This document shows, one piece after another, positions 34,816 through 43,406 of a stretch of DNA of 64,000 nt (positions are counted from its first letter, which is position 1; the number at the start of each line of letters is the position of its first letter). This stretch comes from Curtobacterium sp. 9128. GTDB lineage: Bacteria; Actinomycetota; Actinomycetes; Actinomycetales; Microbacteriaceae. The translations under genes were made by a program, and so were the position numbers. The notes under the pieces were generated by a model. The model ran no database searches and was not told the origin of the DNA. It saw nothing but the letters and a program-made list of their open reading frames with translations. The stretch spans positions 187,451 through 251,450 of the forward strand of contig NZ_VEAF01000004.1 in assembly GCF_007673775.1 (NCBI RefSeq). Direction: 5' to 3'.

Positions 34816-34941
34816 GTCGCCCAATGTATGCGGGCCGCATTTCCCGGGCATCACCAGGGTTTTTCCGGGCCGTGTCGGTTTGTTTCCGCCGGGTGTCGCC
34901 GGCCTGCGTCACCGATGATAGAGTCATCCCAACCAGAACAC

Positions 34942-34962
34942 TTCAAGTCAGGATGACCTGAA
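34942..34962. promoter_or_regulatory. Candidate NrtR operator at the nrtR start
   Basis: TTCAAGTCA (34942-34950) and TGACCTGAA (34954-34962) form nine-base arms with one mismatch around GGA, ending three bases before the nrtR ATG. A site covering the ribosome-binding region would let NrtR repress its own operon in response to ADP-ribose or NAD status. The consensus in this lineage is not known to me. Confidence 0.6.
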
Positions 34963-34965
34963 CAC

Positions 34966-35667
34966 ATGGACGAAGCAGCCATCCGCGTCGCGGTCTCGAC
35001 CGTGATCGTCGCGCTGCGTCCGCACCCCGACACCGGGGCGCCGGCGCTCTGGATGCCGCTCGTCCGCCGCACGACCGAGCCGTACGCGGGTTCGTGGGCG
35101 CTCCCGGGTGGCTGGGTGCGGCCGGACGAGGGACTCGAGGACTCCGCGGCCGCCCGGCTCCGCGAGACGACGAACGTGCAGCCGCGCTACCTCGAGCAGC
35201 TCTACGCGTTCGGCGACGTCGACCGTTCCCCGACCCGGGTCGTGTCGATCGTGTACTGGGCCCTCGTCCGCCCGGACGAGGCCAGCGTCGTCCCGGACGA
35301 CTGGAACGTGCGGTGGTTCCTCGCCGACGAGCACCCGCCGCTCGCGTTCGACCACGACCAGATCGCCGAGTACGCCCTCTGGCGGCTCCGCACGAAGATG
35401 TCGTACTCCCGCATCGCGCAGGCCTTCCTCGGCGACCGCTTCACCCTCGCCGAGCTCCGCGCCGTGTACGAGGCGGTCCTCGGCCGGCCGCTCGACCCGG
35501 CGAACTTCCGACGGCAGGTCGCGCAGACCGACGCCGTCATCGCCACCGACGAGACCACGAGCGGCGACCGGCACCGGCCGGCCCGGCTGTACCGCTCGAA
35601 CCCCGACCTGGCCTACGCGGACAACGGCCCGCTGCAGACCGGCACACCCCAGCAGCGGAACCGTTAG
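34966..35667 (+). CDS. nrtR: NrtR-like transcriptional regulator of NAD biosynthesis
   Basis: A 233-aa protein with an N-terminal Nudix fold (residues ~8-140) and a C-terminal winged helix (~145-215, containing SYSRIAQAFLGDRFTLAELR and LDPANFRRQVAQTD). The Nudix box is degenerate: GGWVRPDEGLEDSAAARLRE is followed by TTNVQ instead of the second acidic pair, so catalysis is probably lost and the domain senses ADP-ribose. It precedes nadA by eight bases. Its position at the head of nadABC and the palindrome over its start both support autoregulation. Confidence 0.88.
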   Translation: MDEAAIRVAVSTVIVALRPHPDTGAPALWMPLVRRTTEPYAGSWALPGGWVRPDEGLEDSAAARLRETTNVQPRYLEQLYAFGDVDRSPTRVVSIVYWALVRPDEASVVPDDWNVRWFLADEHPPLAFDHDQIAEYALWRLRTKMSYSRIAQAFLGDRFTLAELRAVYEAVLGRPLDPANFRRQVAQTDAVIATDETTSGDRHRPARLYRSNPDLAYADNGPLQTGTPQQRNR

Positions 35668-35675
35668 GAAACGAA

Positions 35676-36947
35676 GTGTCCATCGCGACGACCATCGAGC
35701 TCATCTCCAACGGCAGGGTCGACGGCAGTACCTGCACCCCCGACCTCGCCGAGCCGACGTGGGACTTCGACGCGCGACCCGGCTACGGCCCCGGCGCGTC
35801 GATGTCCGACGTCATCCCGACCTCCACGCCTCGGCAGGGCGTCATCCCGGACGAGTACCGGCACGCTCCCGCGGAGGAACTGCACGCGCGCATCGAACGG
35901 GCGAAGGCGACGCTGGGGGACCGCGTCGTGGTGCTCGGCCACTTCTACCAGCGTGACGAGGTCGTCCGGCACGCCGACTTCCTCGGCGACTCGTTCCAGC
36001 TCGCGAACGCCGCCCTCACCCGGCCAGACGCCGAGGCGATCGTCTTCTGCGGGGTGCACTTCATGGCCGAGACGGCCGACGTCCTGGCCCGCGACGACCA
36101 GCGTGTCATCCTGCCGAACCTCGCCGCCGGGTGCTCGATGGCCGACATGGCCGACATCGACAGCGTCGAGGCCGCATGGGCCGAGCTCGAGGCGGTGTAC
36201 GGCACCGAACCCGACGCCGACGGCCGCGTGCCGGTCATCCCCGTCACGTACATGAACTCCGCCGCCGACCTCAAGGCGTTCTGCGGTCGCCACGGCGGCA
36301 TCGTGTGCACCTCGTCGAACGCGTCGACCGTCCTCGAGTGGGCGTTCGAGCGCGGCCAGCGGGTGCTGTTCTTCCCCGACCAGCACCTCGGCCGGAACAC
36401 CGCCAAGGCGATGGGGATCAGCACCGACCTGATGCCGATGTGGAACCCGCGACTGCCCCTCGGCGGCAACACCCCCGACGACCTGCAGGCCGCGAAGGTC
36501 GTCCTGTGGCACGGCTTCTGCTCGGTGCACCGCCGCTTCACGGTCGACCAGATCGACCAGGCGCGGCGGGACCACCCCGGCGTCCAGGTGATCGTGCACC
36601 CCGAGTGCCCGATGGCCGTCGTCGACGCGGCCGACGCCGCCGGCAGCACGGACCTCATCCGCAAGACCGTGGCGGCCGCGACCGAACCGACGACGTTCGC
36701 GATCGGCACCGAGATCAACATGGTCAACCGCCTCGCCGCCGAGTACCCGCAGCACACGGTCTTCTGCCTCGACCCGGTCGTCTGCCCGTGCTCGACGATG
36801 TACCGGATCCACCCGGGCTACCTCGCGTGGGTGCTCGAGGCCCTGGTCCGCGGCGAGGTCCTCAACGAGATCACGGTGCCGGACGCCGTCAAGGCCGACG
36901 CCAGGGTCGCCCTCGAGCGCATGCTCGCCGCGAAGCCGAAGGACTGA
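35676..36947 (+). CDS. nadA: Quinolinate synthase
   Basis: A 423-aa [4Fe-4S] enzyme that condenses iminoaspartate with dihydroxyacetone phosphate to quinolinate. Core blocks: VVVLGHFYQRDEVV, IVFCGVHFMAETADVL, NLAAGCSMADM, VTYMNSAADLKAFCG, FFPDQHLGRNTA, VHPECPMAVVD and DPVVCPCSTMYRIHP; the three cluster cysteines lie in the CGVHF, CSMAD-region or HPEC, and CPC blocks. An N-terminal ~55-residue extension (STCTPDLAEPTWDFD) is typical of long actinobacterial forms. GTG start with an AGGAA site eight bases after nrtR. Confidence 0.96.
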   Translation: MSIATTIELISNGRVDGSTCTPDLAEPTWDFDARPGYGPGASMSDVIPTSTPRQGVIPDEYRHAPAEELHARIERAKATLGDRVVVLGHFYQRDEVVRHADFLGDSFQLANAALTRPDAEAIVFCGVHFMAETADVLARDDQRVILPNLAAGCSMADMADIDSVEAAWAELEAVYGTEPDADGRVPVIPVTYMNSAADLKAFCGRHGGIVCTSSNASTVLEWAFERGQRVLFFPDQHLGRNTAKAMGISTDLMPMWNPRLPLGGNTPDDLQAAKVVLWHGFCSVHRRFTVDQIDQARRDHPGVQVIVHPECPMAVVDAADAAGSTDLIRKTVAAATEPTTFAIGTEINMVNRLAAEYPQHTVFCLDPVVCPCSTMYRIHPGYLAWVLEALVRGEVLNEITVPDAVKADARVALERMLAAKPKD

Positions 36948-36951
36948 CGAC

Positions 36952-38580
36952 GTGCACGTCGTCATCGTCGGTTCCGGCATCGCCGGCCTGACCGCCGCGA
37001 TCCGCGCGAGCAGCCGTCACGACGTCACCCTGGTGACGAAGGGCGCCCTCGCCGACGGCGCGACGGGACACGCGCAGGGCGGCGTGGCCGTCGCGCTCGG
37101 CGCCGACGACTCCGCGTCGCTGCACGCGGCGGACACCCACCGTGCGGCAGCAGGGAGCGCCGACGTCCGCGCGGTCGACGTGCTCTGCACCGACGGCCCG
37201 GCGCGCGTCCGCGACCTGCTCGCCCTCGGCGTGCCGTTCGACCGCACCACCGACCCGGCGAGCATCGACCGTCACGGTGACGACCTCGCCCGCGGACGTG
37301 AGGCCGCGCACGGACGCTGGCGTGTGGTGCACGCGTCGGGCGACGCCACGGGTGCCGCGATCGAGCACACCCTCGTCCAGGCACTGCACCGTCGGCACGT
37401 GACGATCCTCGAACGCACCTCGCTCACCGACCTGGTGGTGCGGGACAGCACCGTCGTCGGCATCGACGTGCTCGACCTGCTCGGCGAACCGCGGCGGATC
37501 GACGCCGATGCGGTCGTCCTGGCGTCCGGGGGCGCCGGGCACCTGTACCGCGAGACGACGAACCCGCTCGTCGCGACGGGCGACGGCGCCGCGGCGGCCT
37601 GGCGCGCCGGAGCGGTGCTCGCCGACCTCGAGTTCATGCAGTTCCACCCGACCCGCCTGGCGGTCCCCGGCGGCGGACTCGTCTCCGAGGCCGTCCGCGG
37701 CGAAGGAGCCGTCCTCCGCGACGCGCGCGGACACCGCTTCATGACCGACCTCCACCCGGACGCCGAACTCGCCCCGCGGGACGTCGTCGCCCGGGGGATC
37801 GCCGCCGCGCTCCGCGACGGGGGAGCGGTCGTCCTCGACGCCACCGGACTCGATCCCGAGTTCCTCGTCGGCCGGTTCCCCGGACTGACCCGCAGCATCC
37901 GCGAAGCGGGCTTCGACTGGACCAGGGTGGGCGTCCCGGTCGCACCGGCAGCGCACTACTTCATGGGCGGGATCGCGACCGACGCCGAGGGGCGGACGAG
38001 CCTGCCGGGGCTCCTCGCGGTCGGGGAGGCGGCCTGCACCGGCGTGCACGGCGCGAACCGGTTGGCCTCGAACTCCCTGCTCGAGGGCCTCGTCTTCGCC
38101 GTCCGCGCAGCGGACGCCGTCGCCGTCCCGCGACCCGGTCTGCTCCGGCTGCGCGGCGATGCGACCTTCCCCGTCACCGCGGTGCGCGACGGGGCGGAGC
38201 CGACCCGAGCCTCCCGTCCGACAAGTGGCGACCAGGACCGGACGGGAGGCACGGATCGCCTCGCCGACGGCACCGACGTCCGCAGCGCGGTGCAGACCGT
38301 CATGACGGAGCGGGTCGGGCTGCTCCGCGACGCGGCCGGGCTCGCGGCGGCGCGGCGGGAGCTCGCCGCGCTGGCCGTCGACGACCCGCGGTCCGTGCGC
38401 GGGCACGAGGACCGTGCGCTCCTCGACCTCGCCCGCATGGTCGCCCGCGCCGCCGAGGCCCGTGCCGAGTCCCGGGGCGCGCACGCCAGGACCGACCACC
38501 CCGACACCGACCCCGACGCCCCCGCGTCGATGGGCTGGGTCGCCGACCACTCGCCCGTCCCCGAGGGAGCACTCGCATGA
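36952..38580 (+). CDS. nadB: L-aspartate oxidase
   Basis: A 542-aa flavoenzyme producing iminoaspartate for NadA. FAD binding is in VIVGSGIAGLTAAIRA, then TGHAQGGVAVALGADDSAS, the substrate-side DLEFMQFHPTRLAVPGGGLV, AHYFMGGIATDAEGRTS, and GVHGANRLASNSLLEGLVFA. Between the core and the helical C-terminal domain (QTVMTERVGLLRDAAGL), residues ~418-434 (ACGAEPTRASRPTSGDQD-like segment) are encoded by an inverted repeat at 38205-38254, a probable in-frame insertion. Start: GTG 36952, four bases after nadA. It continues without a gap into nadC. Confidence 0.95.
   Translation: MHVVIVGSGIAGLTAAIRASSRHDVTLVTKGALADGATGHAQGGVAVALGADDSASLHAADTHRAAAGSADVRAVDVLCTDGPARVRDLLALGVPFDRTTDPASIDRHGDDLARGREAAHGRWRVVHASGDATGAAIEHTLVQALHRRHVTILERTSLTDLVVRDSTVVGIDVLDLLGEPRRIDADAVVLASGGAGHLYRETTNPLVATGDGAAAAWRAGAVLADLEFMQFHPTRLAVPGGGLVSEAVRGEGAVLRDARGHRFMTDLHPDAELAPRDVVARGIAAALRDGGAVVLDATGLDPEFLVGRFPGLTRSIREAGFDWTRVGVPVAPAAHYFMGGIATDAEGRTSLPGLLAVGEAACTGVHGANRLASNSLLEGLVFAVRAADAVAVPRPGLLRLRGDATFPVTAVRDGAEPTRASRPTSGDQDRTGGTDRLADGTDVRSAVQTVMTERVGLLRDAAGLAAARRELAALAVDDPRSVRGHEDRALLDLARMVARAAEARAESRGAHARTDHPDTDPDAPASMGWVADHSPVPEGALA
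38205..38254. repeat. Inverted GGAGGCTCGG-type repeat inside nadB
   Basis: CCGAGCCTCCCGTCCG (38205-38220) and CGGACGGGAGGCACGG (38239-38254) form 16-base arms with one mismatch around 18 bases. It keeps nadB in frame and falls in a poorly conserved linker. The left arm contains the dispersed ten-base motif found eight times in this window. Confidence 0.85.
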
Positions 38581-39488
38581 CCACCACCGCACCGACCAGG
38601 ACCGATCCGGGGACCATCGCGCCGCACGCGCTCCGTCGCGTCATCGAGACCGCGCTCGAGGAGGACGCGCCGTGGGGCGACGTCACGAGCGAGACCCTCA
38701 TCCCCGCCGAGGCCACCGCGACGGCGACGCTCGGAGCGCGCGAAGCCGGCGTCCTGAGCGGCGGCGGGGTGTTCGTCGCGGTGATGCACGCGGTCGACCC
38801 AGGCATCGTGGCGACCGTCCTCGTCGCCGACGGGGACCGGTTCGAGCCGGGTGACGTCCTCGCCACGGTCACCGGGTCCGCCCGGGCGGTGCTCCGCGCC
38901 GAACGCGTCGCGCTCAACCTGGTGCAGCGGATGTCCGGCATCGCGACCGCGACGTCCCGCTACGTGGCGGCGGTCGCCGGGACCCGCGCCCGGATCGTGG
39001 ACACCCGGAAGACCACCCCTGGGCTCCGTGCGCTCGAGCGGTACGCGGTGCGGTGCGGTGGCGGCCACAACCACCGGACCTCGCTGTCCGACGCGGTGCT
39101 CGCCAAGGACAACCACCTCGCGGTGCTGCTCGCGAGCGGGATCGAGATCGGGGAGGCAGTCCGCGCGGCGCGGGAGCGCCTCGGGCACACCGTGCACCTC
39201 GAGGTGGAGGTGGACCGCATCGACCAGATCGAACCGGTCGTCGCCGCCGGGGTGGACACGATCATGCTCGACAACTTCAGCGTCGACGCCCTGATGACGG
39301 GCGTCGGCATCGTGGCCGGTCGGGCGCTCGTCGAGGCCTCGGGCGGCGTGTCCCTCGAGACCGTCGCGGCCATCGCGGCCACCGGCGTCGACGTCGTCTC
39401 GGTCGGTGCCCTGACGCACTCGGCACGCGCGCTCGACCTCGGCCTCGACGTCGACGTCGACGTCACCGTCGGCGACCTCGCGCGCTGA
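38577..39488 (+). CDS. nadC: Nicotinate-nucleotide pyrophosphorylase (carboxylating)
   Basis: A 303-aa type II phosphoribosyltransferase converting quinolinate and PRPP to nicotinate mononucleotide. Motifs: EDAPWGDVTSETLIP, RAERVALNLVQRMSGIAT, VDTRKTTPGLRALERYAVR, CGGGHNHRTSLSDAVLAKDNH, TIMLDNFSVDAL, SGGVSLETVAAIAATGVDV. The start overlaps the nadB stop (ATGA). A complete quinolinate-to-NAMN route is thus encoded in one operon. Confidence 0.96.
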   Translation: MTTTAPTRTDPGTIAPHALRRVIETALEEDAPWGDVTSETLIPAEATATATLGAREAGVLSGGGVFVAVMHAVDPGIVATVLVADGDRFEPGDVLATVTGSARAVLRAERVALNLVQRMSGIATATSRYVAAVAGTRARIVDTRKTTPGLRALERYAVRCGGGHNHRTSLSDAVLAKDNHLAVLLASGIEIGEAVRAARERLGHTVHLEVEVDRIDQIEPVVAAGVDTIMLDNFSVDALMTGVGIVAGRALVEASGGVSLETVAAIAATGVDVVSVGALTHSARALDLGLDVDVDVTVGDLAR

Positions 39489-39489
39489 C

Positions 39490-40644
39490 GTGTTCTACCT
39501 CGACCGGGCCGCCACGACGCCCGTCCGCCGCGAGGTCCTCGAGGCGATGTGGCCGTGGCTGACGGGCGGGTTCGGCAACCCGTCGTCGACGCACGGCATC
39601 GGCGACCAGGCGGCCCGTGCCCTGTCCGCAGCACGCGCCTCCGTCGCCGGCGCGCTCGGCTGCCGGCCGGGGGAGGTCGTGTTCACCGCCGGCGGGACCG
39701 AGGGGGCGAACACCGCGGTGAAGGGCATCGCGCTCGCCACGCCCCGCGGACGGCACGTCGTCACGAGCGCGATCGAGCACGAGGCGGTCCTCGCCAGCTG
39801 CGCGTACCTCGCGCGCTTCCACGACTTCACGGTCACCGTCCTGCCGGTGGACGCGACCGGACGGGTCGATCCCGAGGAGCTCGCGGCAGCGCTGCGCCCG
39901 GACACGACGCTCGTCTCGATCGCGCACGCCGACAACGAGATCGGCACCGTGCAGGACGTCCCCGCCCTCGCCGCGCTCGCACACGGCGTCGGCGCGCGGT
40001 TCCACACCGACGCGGTCCAGTCCGCGCCGTGGCTGCCGGTCGGACTCGACGTGCTCGGCGTCGACGCACTGACGTTCTCCGGCCACAAGCTCGGCGCGCC
40101 GAAGGGCACCGGGGTGCTCGCGCTGCGGTCCGGTGTGGCGATGGAGCCGCTCGTGCACGGCGGGGGACAGGAGCGCGGGCGGCGCTCCGGCACCGAGGAC
40201 GTCGCGGGCGCGGTCGCCGTGGCGACGGCGCTCGAGCTGGTCACCGCGGGACGCGTGGCGGCGGCCGCGGCGGCCACCGCCACGCGGGACGCGGTGGTCG
40301 ACGGGGTCCTCGAGCGGGTCCCCGGGGCCTTCCTCACCGGGGCCCACCTCCCCGGGTCCTGGACGGAGCGGCTCCCCGGACACGCCTCGTTCTGCTTCCC
40401 CGGCGTGCACGGCGAGACCGTACTGCTCGAGCTCGAACAGCGCGACGTCGTGTCGTCGTCGGGCAGCGCGTGCGCGGCGGGCAGCACCGAGGCGTCGCAC
40501 GTGCTCACGGCGCTCGGCCTGTCCGATGACCTCGCCCGGAGTGCCGTACGGCTCACCTTCGACGCATCCCTGTCGCCGGACGACGTCCCGGTCGTGATCG
40601 GGGCCGTCGCCGAGGCGGTCGCCGCGGTCCGCGCGCTCGGCTGA
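39490..40644 (+). CDS. Cysteine desulfurase (NifS/IscS-like) of the NAD operon
   Basis: A 384-aa PLP enzyme that supplies sulfane sulfur from cysteine. It shows LDRAATTPVRREVLEAMWPW, FTAGGTEGANTAVKG, SIAHADNEIGTVQDVP, the PLP lysine in TFSGHKLGAPKGTGVL, and the active cysteine in SSGSACAAGSTEASHVL. It starts with GTG two bases after nadC. Desulfurase genes at the end of nadABC operons are commonly thought to build the NadA iron-sulfur cluster, which fits here; it could also serve general Fe-S assembly. Confidence 0.92.
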   Translation: MFYLDRAATTPVRREVLEAMWPWLTGGFGNPSSTHGIGDQAARALSAARASVAGALGCRPGEVVFTAGGTEGANTAVKGIALATPRGRHVVTSAIEHEAVLASCAYLARFHDFTVTVLPVDATGRVDPEELAAALRPDTTLVSIAHADNEIGTVQDVPALAALAHGVGARFHTDAVQSAPWLPVGLDVLGVDALTFSGHKLGAPKGTGVLALRSGVAMEPLVHGGGQERGRRSGTEDVAGAVAVATALELVTAGRVAAAAAATATRDAVVDGVLERVPGAFLTGAHLPGSWTERLPGHASFCFPGVHGETVLLELEQRDVVSSSGSACAAGSTEASHVLTALGLSDDLARSAVRLTFDASLSPDDVPVVIGAVAEAVAAVRALG

Positions 40645-40725
40645 GGCGTGTACTAGACGTTCTACTCCATCTCTGGGGACCTGTCCCCCCTTCTGCGGAC
40701 ACGGATTCTCCGACAGAGTGTCCTC

Positions 40726-40992
40726 ATGGCCGACGTGATGACGAACCTGGTGCCGCGGGAGGACCGCTTCCGAGTGGTGCAGCTCCTGCCGGCGCCTGTG
40801 ACGGTCCTCGCGCTCGCCGTCGCAGCGGGACACGATCTCGGCTCGGCGCCCCTCGGGCTCATCGCCGTCGTCGGGGCGCTCGCGACGGTCGGGAGCGCCC
40901 TGCTCCCGAGCATCCGTCCCTCGGCCGCTCGGCGTCGCATGCCGACACCGACCGAGTCGGAGCGGTACCGGGAGGACACCGACCACTCCTGA
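40726..40992 (+). CDS. Small membrane protein of unknown function
   Basis: An 88-aa protein with two predicted membrane helices (about residues 18-36 and 41-61), then a polar Arg-rich tail (SAARRRMPTPTESERYRED). No family recognised. The GGGGAC/GTCCCC hairpin at 40675-40687 between it and the desulfurase gene suggests separate transcription. The ATG has no strong ribosome-binding site, so existence is likely but not certain. Confidence 0.5.
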   Translation: MADVMTNLVPREDRFRVVQLLPAPVTVLALAVAAGHDLGSAPLGLIAVVGALATVGSALLPSIRPSAARRRMPTPTESERYREDTDHS

Positions 40993-41309
40993 CCCCAGAC
41001 CGCAGACCACAGACTCGCGCTGCCCGGACCCGACACCCCCCCCCCGCGGGGTCCGAGCGGTGCGTTCAACCGGACGCGATCCCTGAACAGCGCGTCCGGG
41101 GTGGGCCACGACATCCCCCTGTCGTCGTGTCCCGCAGCATCCGGAGCCCGCCGAGGGTCACGGGACGTCACCCCTGAACGACGTCCCCGGCTCCCCTCCG
41201 CCCACGGCGGGCCCGGGTGCGTTCCCCGTCGGCGGGACCGGCGCTGTCGGCACGGTGCGTCGTCGGGAGCTGCGCTGTCGGCACGGTGCGTCGTCGCTAC
41301 CGTGGGTGT
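40993..41309. other. Gap with a C-run, a hairpin and a duplicated 25-base segment
   Basis: No convincing gene. It has ten consecutive C at 41036-41045, a hairpin with arms CCGGACGCG (41070-41078) and CGCGTCCGG (41091-41099), and a 25-base direct repeat beginning GCGCTGTCGGCACGGTGCGT at 41241 and again at 41272. The second copy ends just upstream of the next start. Confidence 0.8.
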
Positions 41310-41600
41310 GTGCCCTCGTACCGTCTGACCCTCGCCGTCGGCGCACTCGCGCCGGGCGTCACCCCGCCGGCCGTCCTGCCGAAGGCCGCCCGTCTGGTCG
41401 CCGAACGAGCGGTGGTCGAGGCGCAGGACGTCCGACTCCTCCGGGGAGTCCCGTGCGTCGTGGTCCGCTACGAGGCCGAGGACGACTCCGTCGCGACCGC
41501 GGTCGCCCGGCACGCCGTCGACGGTCTGCGGAGCACGGTGGAGGTCCGGTCGGACCGCGTCACCCGGCGCGACGGGGGGAGCTGGACGCCGATCGCCTGA
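41310..41600 (+). CDS. Small hypothetical protein
   Basis: A 96-aa soluble protein: the start is SYRLTLAVGALAPGV, followed by an amphipathic middle (AARLVAERAVVEAQDVRLL) and a strand-like end (VEVRSDRVTRRDGG). No family recognised. GTG 41310 is chosen because upstream in-frame sequence runs into the duplicated 25-base segment. Its 3' end overlaps the convergent gene by 41 bases, so expression of both deserves a check. Confidence 0.5.
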   Translation: MPSYRLTLAVGALAPGVTPPAVLPKAARLVAERAVVEAQDVRLLRGVPCVVVRYEAEDDSVATAVARHAVDGLRSTVEVRSDRVTRRDGGSWTPIA

Positions 41601-42057
41601 CCGCGGCGGCGGCACTCGGCACCGGCCAGACGTAGTCGAGGTCGTCCGGCGCGTCCGGGAACAGCGGACGGTAGTGCTCCCGGTCCTTCTGCACGAGCTT
41701 CGACCGGTGCGAGCGGTGCACGGCCTCGTCGGCGTTCCACGGCGGGATCGGGTAGTCGCCGCGCTCGTAGGCGGCGAAGTCCTCCGGCGACCGCTCCAGG
41801 TCGATCAGGGTCTTCGCGAGGCAGGTGTCGGCGTGCCCGCGCTCGAGCCACACCGCGCAGGTGGCGTCCTGGTAGGCCATCAGCGCCGGTCGGTACCCGC
41901 GCCACATCGCCACGACCGGGTGGTGCTGCCAGCCGTAGTCCGGCAGGGTCAGCGCACGCATCACCTGCAGGGTCTCGACGCGCTGCTTCCCGAGCCGCTT
42001 GTCGTCGAGCACCTCGGCGGAGGCGCGGAAGTCGGCGAAGGGCAGGAACGTCTGCAT
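41560..42057 (-). CDS. MSMEG_6728-like family protein (pyrimidine-dimer-glycosylase-related)
   Basis: A 165-aa protein that opens with MQTFLPFADFRASAEVLDDK, then RLGKQRVETLQVMRALTLPD and GWQHHPVVAMWRGYRPAL, the hallmark of the actinobacterial family typified by MSMEG_6728. The family is distantly related to T4 pyrimidine dimer DNA glycosylase, but a repair activity is not demonstrated. ATG 42057 exactly matches the family N-terminus. The C-terminal tail is short and basic. It converges on and overlaps the small hypothetical gene. Confidence 0.85.
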   Translation of the reverse strand: MQTFLPFADFRASAEVLDDKRLGKQRVETLQVMRALTLPDYGWQHHPVVAMWRGYRPALMAYQDATCAVWLERGHADTCLAKTLIDLERSPEDFAAYERGDYPIPPWNADEAVHRSHRSKLVQKDREHYRPLFPDAPDDLDYVWPVPSAAAAVRRSASSSPRRAG

Positions 42058-42143
42058 GCAGGGGACGGTACGCGGACCCGGCTGAGGCGACACATGTCGT
42101 CACAACCGTGCGCGGTCCGAGGGTGCGTGTGAGCATCGGAGCC

Positions 42144-42740
42144 ATGAGCGGAGAACTCGTCGTCGGCGTGAGCGGCAGCCCATCGGACCCGTCGCGGACC
42201 TCCACCCTGGTGGCCGCCACCGTCGCCCGGCTCGGGGCGGAGATCGAGGACGCCCGCACCGTGACGGTCGAGATCGGCCCGCTGCTCGCCGACCTCGGCG
42301 CCGCGTCCGACCGCTCGGCGATGGCACCCGCGACCGTCGCCGCGCTCGAGGCCGTCGAGGCCGCTGATGTCCTGGTCGTCGGGAGCCCGGCGTTCCGTGC
42401 CGCCTACTCCGGGGCGTTCAAGCTCTTCTTCGACTGGGTCGGGCAGTACGACCTCGTCGACACACCCGTGCTCCTGACGGCCACCGGCGGCAGCGACCGG
42501 CACGCCCTGCTCGTCGAGCACCAGATGCGCCCGCTGTTCGGCTTCTTCCAGTCGACGACGCTGCCCATCGGCGTGTTCGGGAACGAGCGGGACTTCACCA
42601 AGCGCGAGGGTGGCTACGACATCTCGAGCGTCGACCTCGAGCTGCGCATCGACCAGGCCGTCCGGCGGGCGCTGCCGATCGTCCGTGGCGGCTTCGCGAC
42701 GGCTGCGGCGGCTGACGTGCCGCGTCCCGCCGACTTCTGA
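42144..42740 (+). CDS. NAD(P)H-dependent FMN reductase family flavoprotein
   Basis: A 198-aa flavodoxin-like reductase: GVSGSPSDPSRTSTLVAATV (FMN phosphate loop), VVGSPAFRAAYSGAFKLFFDW, and LTATGGSDRHALLVEHQMRP LFGFF-type segment follow as in SsuE/MsuE and CE1759-like enzymes. It makes reduced FMN, which two-component monooxygenases such as the protein at 15536 could use; linkage is not evident. ATG 42144 is preferred over an upstream GTG as it meets the fold start. Confidence 0.9.
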   Translation: MSGELVVGVSGSPSDPSRTSTLVAATVARLGAEIEDARTVTVEIGPLLADLGAASDRSAMAPATVAALEAVEAADVLVVGSPAFRAAYSGAFKLFFDWVGQYDLVDTPVLLTATGGSDRHALLVEHQMRPLFGFFQSTTLPIGVFGNERDFTKREGGYDISSVDLELRIDQAVRRALPIVRGGFATAAAADVPRPADF

Positions 42741-42784
42741 CGGCCGACGTGCCGCGTCCGCCGCCTCCTGGCCGCGGACCCGCC

Positions 42785-43228
42785 CTACGCGAGCAGTGAC
42801 GCGAGGTGCGCGACCGCCAGGCGGTAGCCGTCGGCACCCGCGCCAGCGATGACCGCGGTGGCGGCGGTCGCGACGTGGTCGACGTGCCGGAACGGCTCGC
42901 GCTTCCAGGTGTTCGAGATGTGCACCTCGACGACGGGGACCGACAGTGCCTCCACGGCGTCGTGCAGCGCGACGGACGTGTGGGCGTAGGCCGCGGGGTT
43001 GATCACGACACCGGCGAAGTCGTCGAGCGCCTCGTGCAGCCACTCGACGAGTTCGCCCTCGCGGTTGGTCTGCCGGAACGCGATGCCGAGGCCGTGCGAC
43101 GAGGCCTCCTGCCGCACGATCTCCTCGATGTCGGCGAGCGTCACCGTGCCGTACTGCTCCGGGTCGCGCCGGCCGAGGATGTCCAGGTTCGGGCCGTTGA
43201 GGACGAGGATGCGCGACTGCTCGGTCAT
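42785..43228 (-). CDS. aroQ: 3-dehydroquinate dehydratase, type II
   Basis: A 147-aa type II dehydroquinase of the shikimate pathway. LVLNGPNLDILGRRDPEQYG contains the conserved N-terminal block, where the catalytic tyrosine is Y22-region in the flexible lid; RQTNREGELVEWLHEA, GVVINPAAYAHTSVALHDA, and VPVVEVHISNTWKREPFRH complete the active site (His in VHISN). Exactly family length. It is solitary and opposite in direction to the symporter gene. Confidence 0.95.
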   Translation of the reverse strand: MTEQSRILVLNGPNLDILGRRDPEQYGTVTLADIEEIVRQEASSHGLGIAFRQTNREGELVEWLHEALDDFAGVVINPAAYAHTSVALHDAVEALSVPVVEVHISNTWKREPFRHVDHVATAATAVIAGAGADGYRLAVAHLASLLA

Positions 43229-43321
43229 GGGGCGAGCCTATCGGCGGCGCTGCGCTGTCCCCCGGTGCAATGGTGCATGCACTCGCTATGTGAACGGTCA
43301 CACGCCGTGGCACCGCGAAAG

Positions 43322-43349
43322 TTGCACAACGGAACAATTCGGGTAGTGT
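43322..43349 (+). promoter_or_regulatory. Possible promoter of the symporter gene
   Basis: TTGCAC (43322-43327) and TAGTGT (43344-43349) are spaced by 16 bases, 57 bases upstream of the ATG, in a locally A+T-rich stretch (AACGGAACAATTCG). The -10 match is moderate. Confidence 0.4.
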
Positions 43350-43406
43350 CCCCCGGTGGGTCCGCGCGGAAGCGGGTCCACAGCACATCGACGTGGAGAT
43401 TCGAAC

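Noticed and set aside
34966..35667. Active Nudix hydrolase
   Set aside because: The catalytic Nudix box lacks the second acidic pair and a winged helix follows, fitting the regulator NrtR.
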